Source: Gemmatimonadetes bacterium T265 (GTDB taxonomy: Bacteria > Gemmatimonadota > Gemmatimonadetes > Gemmatimonadales > Gemmatimonadaceae). From it: a stretch of 64,000 nt of DNA. The notes below the pieces were generated by a model, which was not told the origin of the DNA, made no database searches, and was given only the letters and a program-made list of their open reading frames with translations. The position numbers were made by a program, and so were the translations under genes. Shown here piece after piece: positions 44,699 to 53,576 of this stretch. The first letter of the stretch is position 1. Each line of letters begins with the position of its first letter. Where the stretch lies: the NCBI GenBank assembly GCA_019973575.1, contig BPUI01000001.1:1438342-1502341 (forward strand), written 5' to 3'.

Positions 44699-46072
44699 AT
44701 GGCCGGCGGCGTTCTCTTCGATACCGACCTTTCGTTCACCGACGCGCCCACGGCCGCCGGCCCGCGTTCGCTCGCGATGCACGAGGCCGAGGCGGAGTAC
44801 CTGGCGCCCGGCACGCAGAGCGTCGCCCTGTTCAGCAAGCTGGCCATCGACCACGGCCAGGGCGCCTCGCTGTGGGACGTCGACGGCAAGCGCTACACCG
44901 ACCTCCTCGCCGGCGTCGGCGTCGCGGTCCTCGGCCACGCGCACCCCAAGTTCGTCGCCGCGATGCAGCAGCAGGTCGCGAAGGTGCACGTCGGCAGCTT
45001 CACCACCGAGCACCGCGCCGCGCTCGTCAAGCTCGTGGCGGAGGTCGCCCCGGGCGACCTCACCCGCACGCAGCTCTACTCGAGCGGCGCGGAGGCCGTC
45101 GAGAGTGCGCTCCGCCTCGCTAAGGCCTACACCGGCAAGAGCGAGTTCGTCGGCTTCTGGGGCGGCTTCCACGGCAAGACCGCGGGCGTGCTCCCGCTCC
45201 TCTCGGGGAGCTTCAAGCACGGGCTCGGCCCCCTCATGCCGGGCACCTACAGCACGCCCTACGCGGGCTACGGCCGCTGCCCGATCTGCCGCACCGGCGG
45301 CGCGTGCGACTGGTCGTGCATCGACTTCCTGCGCAAGAAGATCTATAACGAGACCGCCAACGACGTCGCCGCGATCATCGTCGAGCCGATCCAGGGCACG
45401 GCGGGGAACGTCGTCCCCACGCCCGGCTTCCTGCGCCAGTTACGTACGTTGTGTGACGAAATCGGCGCGGTGCTGATCGCCGACGAGATGCTCACCGGCT
45501 TCGGGCGCACGGGGAAGATGTTCGCGGTCGAGCACGACGGCGTGGTGCCCGACATCATGACCATCGGCAAGGGCTTCGGCGGCGGCTACCCGATGACGGG
45601 CCTCATCGCCCGCGACGAGGTCGCCCGCGCCAAGCCGTGGTCCAACCCGAGCGGCTCGTCGTCGAGCTACGGCGGCAACCCGCTCGCCTCCGCCGCCTCG
45701 CGCGTGACGATCGAGACCATCCTCGAGGAGGACCTCGTTGGCAACAGCCGCCGCGTCGGCGCGCGCATGCTCCAGGAGGTCGAGCGCTGGGAGCGCGAGC
45801 TGCCCATCGTGCGCGACGCGCGCGGCCGCGGCCTGATGATCGGCCTCGACCTCGTCTACCCCGACGGCCATTCCAGCGCCGGCCGGCTGCTCGACAAGCA
45901 GGTCACGCGCTGGATCTTCGACACCGCGCTCGACCGCGGCGTGATGGCGATGGTCTACAACGCCGAGGTGCGCCTCAACCCGCCGCTCGTGATCGGCGAG
46001 GCGGAGGCGCTCGAGGCGTTAGGCGTGCTCGAGGGCGTGCTGCGCGAGGCCGCCGAGCGCCTCGGCGCCTGA
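44699..46072 (+). CDS. Class III pyridoxal-phosphate aminotransferase
   Basis: 457 residues: SGAEAVESALRLAKAYTGK, WGGFHGKTAGVLPL, IIVEPIQGTAGNVVPTPGFL, VLIADEMLTGFGRTGKMFAVEH and the PLP lysine in MTIGKGFGGGYPMTG. A four-cysteine segment (YGRCPICRTGGACDWSC) is an unusual feature, possibly metal-binding. The substrate cannot be told; in this cluster it may aminate a ketone made by the Gfo/Idh oxidoreductase. Confidence 0.93.
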   Translation: MAGGVLFDTDLSFTDAPTAAGPRSLAMHEAEAEYLAPGTQSVALFSKLAIDHGQGASLWDVDGKRYTDLLAGVGVAVLGHAHPKFVAAMQQQVAKVHVGSFTTEHRAALVKLVAEVAPGDLTRTQLYSSGAEAVESALRLAKAYTGKSEFVGFWGGFHGKTAGVLPLLSGSFKHGLGPLMPGTYSTPYAGYGRCPICRTGGACDWSCIDFLRKKIYNETANDVAAIIVEPIQGTAGNVVPTPGFLRQLRTLCDEIGAVLIADEMLTGFGRTGKMFAVEHDGVVPDIMTIGKGFGGGYPMTGLIARDEVARAKPWSNPSGSSSSYGGNPLASAASRVTIETILEEDLVGNSRRVGARMLQEVERWERELPIVRDARGRGLMIGLDLVYPDGHSSAGRLLDKQVTRWIFDTALDRGVMAMVYNAEVRLNPPLVIGEAEALEALGVLEGVLREAAERLGA

Positions 46073-46101
46073 GCGGACCGTCCGGGAGCGCGCGGGACGG
46101 C

Positions 46102-47061
46102 ATGGCGGGCGAGCCCGACGCACTGGCGAGCAAGGGCCGGGCGGTCGAGGAGTGGGTCGACCTCCACTTCTTCCGCCCCGTCGGCGTCCGTCTCGCGCGC
46201 GCGCTGCTTCCCACCCGCGTCTCGCCCGACCACGTCACGCTCGGCTGCCTCGTCCTCGGCCTCGCCGCCGGGTGGTGCTTCGTCCCGGCCAGCCCCGCGG
46301 TCAACGCGCTCGGCTTCGCGCTCTTCATCGCCTCCGACCTGCTCGACAGCGCGGACGGGCAGCTCGCGCGGCTCCGCGGCACGTCGACGCGCTTCGGACG
46401 CATCCTCGACGGCGTCTCGGACAACACGCGCTTCATCAACCTGTACCTCTCCGTCCTCGCGCGCCTGACGGTCACCGACCGCTGGGCGTTCTGGCCGGCG
46501 CTCCTGCTTGCGCTCGCGGCCGGGGTCAGTCACTCGTACCAGAGCGCGGCGGTCGACGCGATCCGTAACGCGTACCTCGAGGTGGCCGAGGGCGGGCAGG
46601 GCGAGTTCGAGCTGCCCGGAGATGTGTTGCCTAACGGCGTGCCGGCGTCGTCGGGGAACGTGTTCCTCCGGCTCGCGCAGGGCGGCTACGCGGCCTACGT
46701 GCGGCGCCAGGCGCGGCTCCTTCCCGCCACCGTGCGCCTCGTCCGCCGACTGCGTACGCTCGGCGACGCGCCGGCCGCGACGGCCGCGCGGGCCGCGTAC
46801 GCCGGCCGCGAGGCGCCCGTCGTGCGGCAGTGCGCGTGGCTCGGGCAGAACATCCGCTTCCCACTCGTCGCGCTCCCCTGCATCCTCGGCCGGCCGGCCG
46901 CGTTCCTGTGGCTGACGCTCATCCCGCTCAACCTCGTGCTCGCGGCCGTGCTCGTCGCGCACGAGGGGCGCGCGTCGCGGATCGCCGCGGCGCTCGTCGG
47001 CGCGACGTCGCCCGTCGACGAGCGCGAGCCGGCGGCCGCGGGCGCGTATGCCCGGGGCTGA
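46102..47061 (+). CDS. CDP-alcohol phosphatidyltransferase
   Basis: 319 residues. The complete catalytic motif is DSADGQLARLRG...GRILDGVSD (DxxDGxxAR...GxxxDxxxD) near residues 82-110, in a membrane protein with about six helices. A 60-residue cytosolic insert carries LPNGVPASSG. The enzyme couples a CDP-activated alcohol to another hydroxyl, giving a phosphodiester, normally a phospholipid. Which alcohol is unknown. ATG 46102 is 29 nt after the aminotransferase. Confidence 0.92.
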   Translation: MAGEPDALASKGRAVEEWVDLHFFRPVGVRLARALLPTRVSPDHVTLGCLVLGLAAGWCFVPASPAVNALGFALFIASDLLDSADGQLARLRGTSTRFGRILDGVSDNTRFINLYLSVLARLTVTDRWAFWPALLLALAAGVSHSYQSAAVDAIRNAYLEVAEGGQGEFELPGDVLPNGVPASSGNVFLRLAQGGYAAYVRRQARLLPATVRLVRRLRTLGDAPAATAARAAYAGREAPVVRQCAWLGQNIRFPLVALPCILGRPAAFLWLTLIPLNLVLAAVLVAHEGRASRIAAALVGATSPVDEREPAAAGAYARG

Positions 47062-48265
47062 ACGTGCTGACGCTGACGCTTCGATCGTCACCTCCGCGCA
47101 GGCCGTCACCCCCGCGAACGCGGGGGTCCATCTGTCCGGGGTGACGGGGCCCACTTCCCCGCAAGGACAGGTGGATTCCCGCTTCCGCGGGAATGACAGC
47201 CGCCGCCGCTGGCGCGGTGCCGTCGTCGGGCTTGGCGGGATCGCCACCGGGTCGCACCTCCCGGCCTTCCGCGCCACGCCCGCGCTCCGGGCGCGTGTGG
47301 AGATCGTCTGCGCCGTCGACCCGCGGCACGCCCCGGCGGGCGCCGTCGACGGCCTGCGCGTGCTCCCCGACCTCGACGCGTTAGGCTCGCCCGCCGGCGT
47401 CGGCGTCAATTTCGTCGACCTCGCGACGCCGAGCGCGACGCACGTGGCGCTCGCGCGCGCGGCGCTCGGGCGCGGGCTGCACGTGCTCTGCGAGAAGCCC
47501 GTCGCCACGCGCCGCGCCGACGCGCTCGCCCTCGCGGCGCTCGCGCGCGAGGCGGGGCGGGTGCTCGTCCCCTGCCACCAGTACCGCTTCAACCCCGTGT
47601 GGCGGCGCGTCGGCGAGTGGCTGCGCGCCGGCGCGATCGGCCGCTGGCACCTGATCGAGGTGAGCGTGCACCGCGCGGGCGCCGACCCGGGGCAGCAGGG
47701 CGCCGACGAGGCGCTCCCCTGGCGCGTGCGCCGCGCCGACGCGGGCGGCGGCGTGCTGATCGACCACGGCACGCACCTGCTCTACACGCTCCTCGACCTC
47801 GCGGGCGCGCTCCCCGCGCGCGTGAGCGCGTGGACGGGACGCCTCGCGCACGCCGAGTACGAGGTCGAGGACACGGCCGAGGTGCGGCTGGAGTACGCGG
47901 ACGCGGCGGGCGGGCGCGTGGCGCGGCTCTTCTGCACCTGGGCCGACCGGCGGCGCGAGACGCGGGTGAACGTGGTGGGCGAGCGCGGCGCCATCCGCTG
48001 GACCGACGGCCTGCTCACCCTGGAGCGCGGGGGGGAGACAGAGACGCAGGACGTCTCGCGCGAACTCGACAAAACGGCGTACGCGGGGTGGTTCGCCCGG
48101 CTGTTCGAGGAGTTCGTGGGCGTGCTGGACGCGGGCGCTGGCAGCGAGGCGGCGGAGCGCGCGCTCGACGACGTGGTGCGGGTGGCGACCGTCCTCGAGG
48201 CGGCGTACGCGTCGGCGGCGCGGGGGGCGGTGGTAGCCGTGGACGCCCCGGCGCGCATCTATTAG
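47048..48265 (+). CDS. Gfo/Idh/MocA-family NAD(P)-dependent oxidoreductase
   Basis: 405 residues from ATG 47048 (14-nt overlap with the preceding gene). The Rossmann start GAVVGLGGIATGSHLPAF is only at about residue 57; the preceding residues 17-51 translate a REP-like palindrome pair (47105-47197), so a start inside it (GTG 47171) is possible. Later: EKPVATRRADALALA, the catalytic lysine of the family, and GGVLIDHGTHLLYTLLDLAG with the His of the active site. Family members oxidise sugar or inositol hydroxyls. Its position suggests head-group remodelling. Confidence 0.88.
   Translation: MPGAERADADASIVTSAQAVTPANAGVHLSGVTGPTSPQGQVDSRFRGNDSRRRWRGAVVGLGGIATGSHLPAFRATPALRARVEIVCAVDPRHAPAGAVDGLRVLPDLDALGSPAGVGVNFVDLATPSATHVALARAALGRGLHVLCEKPVATRRADALALAALAREAGRVLVPCHQYRFNPVWRRVGEWLRAGAIGRWHLIEVSVHRAGADPGQQGADEALPWRVRRADAGGGVLIDHGTHLLYTLLDLAGALPARVSAWTGRLAHAEYEVEDTAEVRLEYADAAGGRVARLFCTWADRRRETRVNVVGERGAIRWTDGLLTLERGGETETQDVSRELDKTAYAGWFARLFEEFVGVLDAGAGSEAAERALDDVVRVATVLEAAYASAARGAVVAVDAPARIY
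47105..47197. repeat. REP-like palindrome pair near the 5' end of the oxidoreductase gene
   Basis: Unit 47105-47137 (GTCACCCCCGCGAACGCGGG onward, then GTCCATCTGTCC) and unit 47165-47197 (GGACAGGTGGATTCCCGC onward, then GCGGGAATGAC) are in opposite orientation, each with its own hairpin. Same type as 42622-42687, and like the common GTCATTCCCGCG REP sequences of other bacteria. Confidence 0.85.
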
Positions 48266-48338
48266 CGCCGACTCGCGACGAGCGGACCCGGCCGGACGGC
48301 CGGGCCCCGCCGCCCGCCCCTCGCCCCGGAGCGCCCCG

Positions 48339-50252
48339 ATGCGGTACCGCCCGTGCGTCCTCGCCGCCCTCGCGTCTGCGGCGGCCGTCCATGCGCAGCA
48401 GCCCGCCGCGCCACCCGCATCTCCCCCCGCGCCACCGGCCGCCGCGCCGGCGCCGTTCACGCGGCAGGAGGTGATGATCCCGGTGCGCGACGGCGTGCAC
48501 CTGCAGACGGTGATCCTCACCCCCACGGGCCGCACGGGCCCGCTCCCGATCCTCCTCGACCGCACGCCCTACGGCGTCCCCGAGGCGGCGCCTGCGGCCG
48601 TGCCGCCGTCGCTCCGGGAGCTCGCCGCCGACGGGTACATCTTCGTCTTCCAGAACCTCCGCGGGCGGTTCAAGTCGGAGGGACACTTCTCGTTAGGCAC
48701 CGACGCGGCCGCGGCGGCGCCCGGCGGGACGGACGAGACCACCGACGCCTACGACACCGTCGACTGGCTCGTGAAGCACGTGCCCAACAACAACGGACGC
48801 GCGGGGATGTTCGGCGTGTCGTACGACGGCCTCACGACCGCCCTCGCGCTGCTCGGCCCGCACCCCGCGCTCAAGGCGGTCAGCGAGCAGGCCACGCCCG
48901 TCGACCAGTGGATGAACGACGACATGCACCGCTACGGCGCGCTGCGCGAGAGCTACGCCGTGGAGTACGCGGTGCTCGAGGAGTCGGACAAGAACGCGAA
49001 CACTAACTTCGCCTTCGACGTCTACGACACCTACGCGTGGTACCTCGCGCTCGGGCCGCTGTCGAACGTGAACGCGCGCTACCTGCACGGCCGCATCCCG
49101 TACTGGAACGAGATGGTCGCGCACCCCGACTACGACGCGTTCTGGCAACGCTCGGCGTGGACCCGGCGGCTCCGCGGCTCGACGGTGCCCAACCTCAACG
49201 TCGCGGGATTCTGGGACCAGGAGGACCCGTGGGGCCCGTGGCAGGTCTTCCGGCGTGCCGCCCAACATGACCCCGGGCACACGAACTTCATCGTCGCGGG
49301 GCCGTGGTACCACGGCGGCTGGCGCGCGCCCAAGGGCGACAGCCTCGGCGCGATCGCGCTCGGCGGTCACGAGACGGCGCGCGAGTACCGCGAGACGATC
49401 GAGGCGCCGTTCTTCCGCTACTACCTGCACGGGCAGGGCGAGAAGCCCGCCTGGCAGGCGACCACGTTCCAGACGGGGAGCAACCGCTGGCGCACCTACG
49501 CCGCGTGGCCCCCCCCGGCCGCGACCGCCACCAACCTCTACTGCCACGCCGACGGCACGCTCTCCTTCGACGCGCCTCACGCGACGGCCGGCGGCGCCTC
49601 CTACCGCGAGTACGTCTCCGACCCCGAGAACCCCGTCCCGTACCGCCAGCGCCCGATCTCGCCCACCTACCCGGAAGGCGACTGGCGGCGGTGGGAGGTG
49701 GCCGACCAGCGCTTCGTCGACAACCGCCCCGACGTGCTCACCTTCGTGAGCGCGCCGCTCGACCACGACCTCACGGTCACCGGGGAGGTCGCGGCCGACC
49801 TGTTCGCGTCCACGTCGGGGACCGACGCCGATTTCGTCGTCAAGCTGATCGACGTCTACCCGGAGAACGCCGAGCGACCCGCAGCGGCCCCCGCGCCCGG
49901 GCAGTACGCGCACTCGGTGAACGGCTACGAGCTGCCGATCGCGATGGAGGTGCGCCGCGGCCGGTACGGTCCCGACGCCGAGCACGCGAACTACGACCAC
50001 CCGCGGCCCCTCACGGCCGACGCGCCGGCGGAATGGAAGATCCCGCTGCGCGACCGCGACCACGTGTTCCTCGCCGGACACCGGCTGATGCTGCAGGTGC
50101 AGAGCACGTGGTTCCCGCTCATCGACCGGAACCCGCAGACGTTCGTGCCGAGCATCTACGGCGCGGCGGCGGCCGACTTCGTGAAGGCGACACAGCGCGT
50201 GTACTGCGCGCCCGACCGGGCGTCGCACGTCGTGCTCCCCGTGGTGCGGTAG
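48339..50252 (+). CDS. Secreted CocE/NonD-type hydrolase (X-Pro dipeptidyl-peptidase-like)
   Basis: 637 residues. Signal peptide to about AAVHAQ, then a Pro/Ala linker. Catalytic alpha/beta domain: VMIPVRDGVHLQTVIL, LLDRTPYGV, nucleophile Ser in GMFGVSYDGLTT, FWDQEDPWGPWQVF and VAGPWYHGGW, which bring the acid and His. C-terminal jelly-roll domain: VLTFVSAPLDHDLTVTG, LMLQVQSTWFPLIDRNP. Members cleave acyl amides or esters. It acts outside the cytosol; relation to the lipid-like genes beside it is unproven. Confidence 0.92.
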   Translation: MRYRPCVLAALASAAAVHAQQPAAPPASPPAPPAAAPAPFTRQEVMIPVRDGVHLQTVILTPTGRTGPLPILLDRTPYGVPEAAPAAVPPSLRELAADGYIFVFQNLRGRFKSEGHFSLGTDAAAAAPGGTDETTDAYDTVDWLVKHVPNNNGRAGMFGVSYDGLTTALALLGPHPALKAVSEQATPVDQWMNDDMHRYGALRESYAVEYAVLEESDKNANTNFAFDVYDTYAWYLALGPLSNVNARYLHGRIPYWNEMVAHPDYDAFWQRSAWTRRLRGSTVPNLNVAGFWDQEDPWGPWQVFRRAAQHDPGHTNFIVAGPWYHGGWRAPKGDSLGAIALGGHETAREYRETIEAPFFRYYLHGQGEKPAWQATTFQTGSNRWRTYAAWPPPAATATNLYCHADGTLSFDAPHATAGGASYREYVSDPENPVPYRQRPISPTYPEGDWRRWEVADQRFVDNRPDVLTFVSAPLDHDLTVTGEVAADLFASTSGTDADFVVKLIDVYPENAERPAAAPAPGQYAHSVNGYELPIAMEVRRGRYGPDAEHANYDHPRPLTADAPAEWKIPLRDRDHVFLAGHRLMLQVQSTWFPLIDRNPQTFVPSIYGAAAADFVKATQRVYCAPDRASHVVLPVVR

Positions 50253-50288
50253 GCGCTTGCGACCGTCCCCCCCGCCTCCCCGCGCCGC

Positions 50289-51404
50289 GTGACGCGACGG
50301 CTGCAGGCCGTCGCGTTCGTCGCCGGCGTCGCCTTCCTCGCCTGGCTCGTCGTCACCACCGGCCCGCGGACGATCCTGCGCGACCTCGCGCGCACGGGCT
50401 GGACCTTCCTCCCGATCGTCCTCGTCTGGGGCGGCGTCTACGCCGGCAACACCGTCGCCTGGCTCGCGCTGCTGCAGGGCGCGGCCGCCGACGACCATGT
50501 GAGCACCGGGGGCGCGGTGAACGCGGAGGAGGCGCGCGGCGTCATCCCGTTCCCGCGCGCCTTCGCGATCACCGTTTCGGCGTTCGCGCTCAACTACGTC
50601 ACGCCCTTCGTCAGCCTCGGCGGCGAGCCGTTCAAGGGCGCGGCGGCGGCCCGCTGGGTCGGCCGTCCCCGCGCCGCGGCCTCCGTCGTGAGCTTCCGCG
50701 TCGTCCACTCGCTCGGGCAGTTCCTCTTCTGGGCGCTGACGATCCCGGTCGCGTGGGTCGTGTTGCCGCCGGACCGCGCGACGCGGACTCTCCTGCTCGT
50801 CGCGGCCGTGGTGCTCATTCCCGCGAGCGTGGGCGCGGTCTTTCTGCTCCGCGCCCGCGTGCTCGAACGCGGCCTCGACGCGCTCCGACGCGCCCGCGCG
50901 CTCGGCGGCCTCGGCACGCGGTTGTCCGCCCGGCTCGAACCCCGCCGCGCCGCGCTCGCCGCCGTCGACGCCGAACTCGTCACCGTGGCCCGCCACCCCG
51001 CCCCGCTCGCCCTCGCCCTCGCGGTCGAAGTCGCGGGGCGCTTCCTCGCCGCCTTCGAACTCGTCCTCGTCGCCCGCGTCGTCGGCGCGCCCTTCGGCTA
51101 CGCCGACGCGGTCGTCGCCGCGGGCGTGTCGCAGGTCATCATGAACCTGCTCTTCTTCGTCCCCTTCGAAGCGGGCACGCGCGAAGGCGGTTTGGTCCTC
51201 GTCGCGCGCCTCCTAGGCCTCGCGCCGACCGTCGCGGTGTACGCCGCCCTTGTCACCCGGCTGCGGGAGTTGACATGGATCGGAATCGGGCTGGGGTTGA
51301 TTTGGGCGGCGGGGGAGAGAGGAGGAGGGGACGGTGGTACCGTTCGCGGTCGTGCCGCTGACGATGGGGCGGCACCCGGGGTGGGCCGTCGCGCCGGCCC
51401 GTGA
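50289..51404 (+). CDS. LPG-synthase-type transmembrane (flippase-like) protein
   Basis: 371 residues, about eight membrane helices, with the PF03706/UPF0104 pattern: NTVAWLALLQG, LNYVTPFVSLGGEPFKGAAA near residue 100-118, and VSQVIMNLLFFVPFEAGTREGG. Relatives move or modify lipids in the cytoplasmic membrane. The C-terminal 25 residues (GGTVRGRAADDGAAPG...) are encoded by the left arm of a long inverted repeat. It ends the nine-gene collinear run. Confidence 0.85.
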   Translation: MTRRLQAVAFVAGVAFLAWLVVTTGPRTILRDLARTGWTFLPIVLVWGGVYAGNTVAWLALLQGAAADDHVSTGGAVNAEEARGVIPFPRAFAITVSAFALNYVTPFVSLGGEPFKGAAAARWVGRPRAAASVVSFRVVHSLGQFLFWALTIPVAWVVLPPDRATRTLLLVAAVVLIPASVGAVFLLRARVLERGLDALRRARALGGLGTRLSARLEPRRAALAAVDAELVTVARHPAPLALALAVEVAGRFLAAFELVLVARVVGAPFGYADAVVAAGVSQVIMNLLFFVPFEAGTREGGLVLVARLLGLAPTVAVYAALVTRLRELTWIGIGLGLIWAAGERGGGDGGTVRGRAADDGAAPGVGRRAGP

Positions 51405-51690
51405 CCGGCCGGGGTCGGTACCGCAGCGGGGGTGCTGCAGGGGATGGTGGGGCTGGGGATGATGGGGCCGGGTCGAAGGCGAGCGCAGCGCATCAGATCC
51501 GGGGGGACTCACGGTTGGCGACGCGGGCCGCGGCGGGTCGAGGCCGTCCCCCGCCCCGGCAGTACCGACCCCGGCCCGATCATCCCCTGCAGGACCCCCG
51601 CTGCCCCATCGACCCCGGCCGGTCACGGACGCGCGCGACAGACCACCCCGGGTGCAGCTCTATCGTCAGCGGCCCCACCGCGAACGGTAC
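51334..51690. repeat. Long imperfect inverted repeat between convergent genes
   Basis: Left arm 51334-51480 and right arm 51565-51690 are reverse complements with scattered mismatches; the outer 14 bp (GTACCGTTCGCGGT) and a CCGTGACCGGCCGGGGTCG-like block match. Loop about 85 bp. It covers the whole 307-bp gap and the 3' end of the flippase-like gene. No coding evidence in the gap. Confidence 0.85.
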
Positions 51691-51711
51691 TGCCGGCCCC
51701 GCCTCACGCCT

Positions 51712-52914
51712 TCACAACTCGCGATCGTAGAGCCGGTATCGCTTCGTCACCACCGCCCCGAGCTTTTCCATCGGCGTCCGCATCGCAAGGTTGTCCTCGA
51801 GGATCCACGAGAACTCCCCCGTCCGCATCTTTTTCCGGAGGCCGGTGCGGAACAGGTAGAGGTAGAGGAGCTCCGCCGCGCCCGTCCGCCGGTATTGCGG
51901 CAGCACGCCGAGCGTGAGCACCCGGAGCGCATTGATCTTGCGCCCGTACCAGAGGCCCTTGGCCCAGCCGATCGGGAACAGGCGGCCGTTCATCGGCTTG
52001 AGCGCCTGGTTCAGGTCGGGGAGCGCGATCGCGAACCCCGCCGTCTCCCCCTTGACCTCGACGAACGCGATCAGGTCGAAGTCCGCGACCGGCTTGAGCT
52101 GCTTCGCGAGGTGATCGAACTCGTCCTCGGTGAACGGGACGAAGCCCCAGTTCGCCTCCCACGCGCCATTGTACAGGTCGCGGATGCGCTTGACCTCCGC
52201 GTCGAAGTTGGCCTTGTCGAACGGGCGGACGACGACGCCGAAGCGCTCGCGCGCGAGGCGTTCGAAGTTGCGCAGGCGCTCCGGGATGTACGGGTCCGAG
52301 TCCGTCGGAACGATGTTCGGTGGCACGCCGAGCGTGTCGGCCGAGAGCTCGTAGGCGAGCACGTCCTTGGCCTTGTGGAAACCCGCGTCCTCGATCAGCT
52401 CCGCGTAGTAGGGCGGGTTGTACGGCATCATGATCGACGGGTCGCGGTCGAAGCCGTCGACCAGGAGGCCCCAGTCCTCGTTGGACGAGAAGTTGGCCGG
52501 ACCGCGCATGGTCGTCAGGCCGCGCTCGCGGAGCCAGTCAGCGGCCGCGTCGAGGAGCGCGCGCGCGGTGTCGTGGTCCCGCTCGCACTCGAACAGGCCG
52601 AAGAAGCCGACCGACTCGCCGTGTGTGTCCTCGTGCAGGCGGTTGCGGATCGCGGCCACCCGCCCGACGACCGCGCCCGACCGGTTGCGCGCGAGGAACA
52701 GCTCGACCTCGGCGTGCGCGTGGAACGGGTGCTTCTTGGGGTTGATGAGCGCGGCCACCTCGCTCCGCAAGGGCGGGACCCAGTGCAAGTGTCCTCGGTG
52801 CAGGCGGAACGGCAACGAGATGAACGCGCGCCGGTCGGCCGCGGTGCGCACCGGGGTGATCTGGACGCGGGACGCGCGAGCAGGCGACGGCGTAGCGACG
52901 AGCGAAGTAGCCAC
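51712..52914 (-). CDS. GNAT-like acyltransferase family protein
   Basis: 400 residues. Two acetyltransferase-like halves: LPFRLHRGHLHWVPPLRSEV, GRVAAIRNRLHEDTHGESVGFFGLFE, GPANFSSNEDWGLLVDGFD and PYNPPYYAELIEDAGF, then LTLGVLPQYRRTGAAELLYLYL, the acetyl-CoA-binding segment, and ILEDNLAMRTPMEKLGA. The family is widespread and of unknown substrate. GTG 52914 is chosen because similarity begins shortly after; nothing supports the longer frame. Confidence 0.8.
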   Translation of the reverse strand: MATSLVATPSPARASRVQITPVRTAADRRAFISLPFRLHRGHLHWVPPLRSEVAALINPKKHPFHAHAEVELFLARNRSGAVVGRVAAIRNRLHEDTHGESVGFFGLFECERDHDTARALLDAAADWLRERGLTTMRGPANFSSNEDWGLLVDGFDRDPSIMMPYNPPYYAELIEDAGFHKAKDVLAYELSADTLGVPPNIVPTDSDPYIPERLRNFERLARERFGVVVRPFDKANFDAEVKRIRDLYNGAWEANWGFVPFTEDEFDHLAKQLKPVADFDLIAFVEVKGETAGFAIALPDLNQALKPMNGRLFPIGWAKGLWYGRKINALRVLTLGVLPQYRRTGAAELLYLYLFRTGLRKKMRTGEFSWILEDNLAMRTPMEKLGAVVTKRYRLYDREL

Positions 52915-53084
52915 AACGGGGCGGGTAAGAGGGTGACGGAATGTGCGCCACGCCGATCCGCCGCGCCACGCGCGGGTGGCACAATGCGGGCAAACAATCC
53001 GCCAAATTCCACTCGGAATAGATCGTGCGCGCGCTCGACGCGGCCCTTGTACCCTCCATCTCATCCTTCTCTCCCGTACTCCCC

Positions 53085-53552
53085 ATGGCAAGCTCATCCA
53101 TTCCAACACCGGCGGCGACGGCCGCGACGGCCACGGCCGGCCCGGTCCCGGCGCGTTGGACCGACCTCGTCCTGTTCGTGCTCCGCCTCGTCGCCGGCCT
53201 CATGTTCGCCTGTCACGGCGCGCAGAAGCTGCTCGGCTGGTTTGGCGGGATGCCCGGCCCGGGCGGCGGCGGCGGTACGGTGCCGCTGTTCTCGATGCCC
53301 GGGATCGCCGGCGCGCTCGAACTCGTCGGCGGCGTGCTCATCGTCCTCGGGCTGTTCACGCGGCCGGTGGCATTCGTGCTCGCGGGAGAGATGGCCGTGG
53401 CCTACTTCATGGCCCACGCGCCGCAGGGACTCCTCCCGATCGCGAACCACGGCGAACCGGCTGTCCTCTACTGCTTCATTTTCCTCGCCCTGTGGGCCAT
53501 CGGGCCGGGGGCGTACAGCATCGACGCGCGGCGCGGGGTGGCGCGGGTGTAG
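53085..53552 (+). CDS. DoxX-family membrane protein
   Basis: 155 residues, four helices: LRLVAGLMFACHGAQKLLGWFGG, IAGALELVGGVLIVLGLFTRPVAFVLAGEMAVAYFMAH and CFIFLALWAIGPGAYSID, all DoxX landmarks. A Ser/Thr/Ala-rich lead of 30 residues precedes helix 1. Function in the family ranges from quinol oxidase subunit-like to unknown. ATG 53085. Confidence 0.9.
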   Translation: MASSSIPTPAATAATATAGPVPARWTDLVLFVLRLVAGLMFACHGAQKLLGWFGGMPGPGGGGGTVPLFSMPGIAGALELVGGVLIVLGLFTRPVAFVLAGEMAVAYFMAHAPQGLLPIANHGEPAVLYCFIFLALWAIGPGAYSIDARRGVARV

Positions 53553-53576
53553 CGTCCGGGTGACGGGTCGGCCGCG

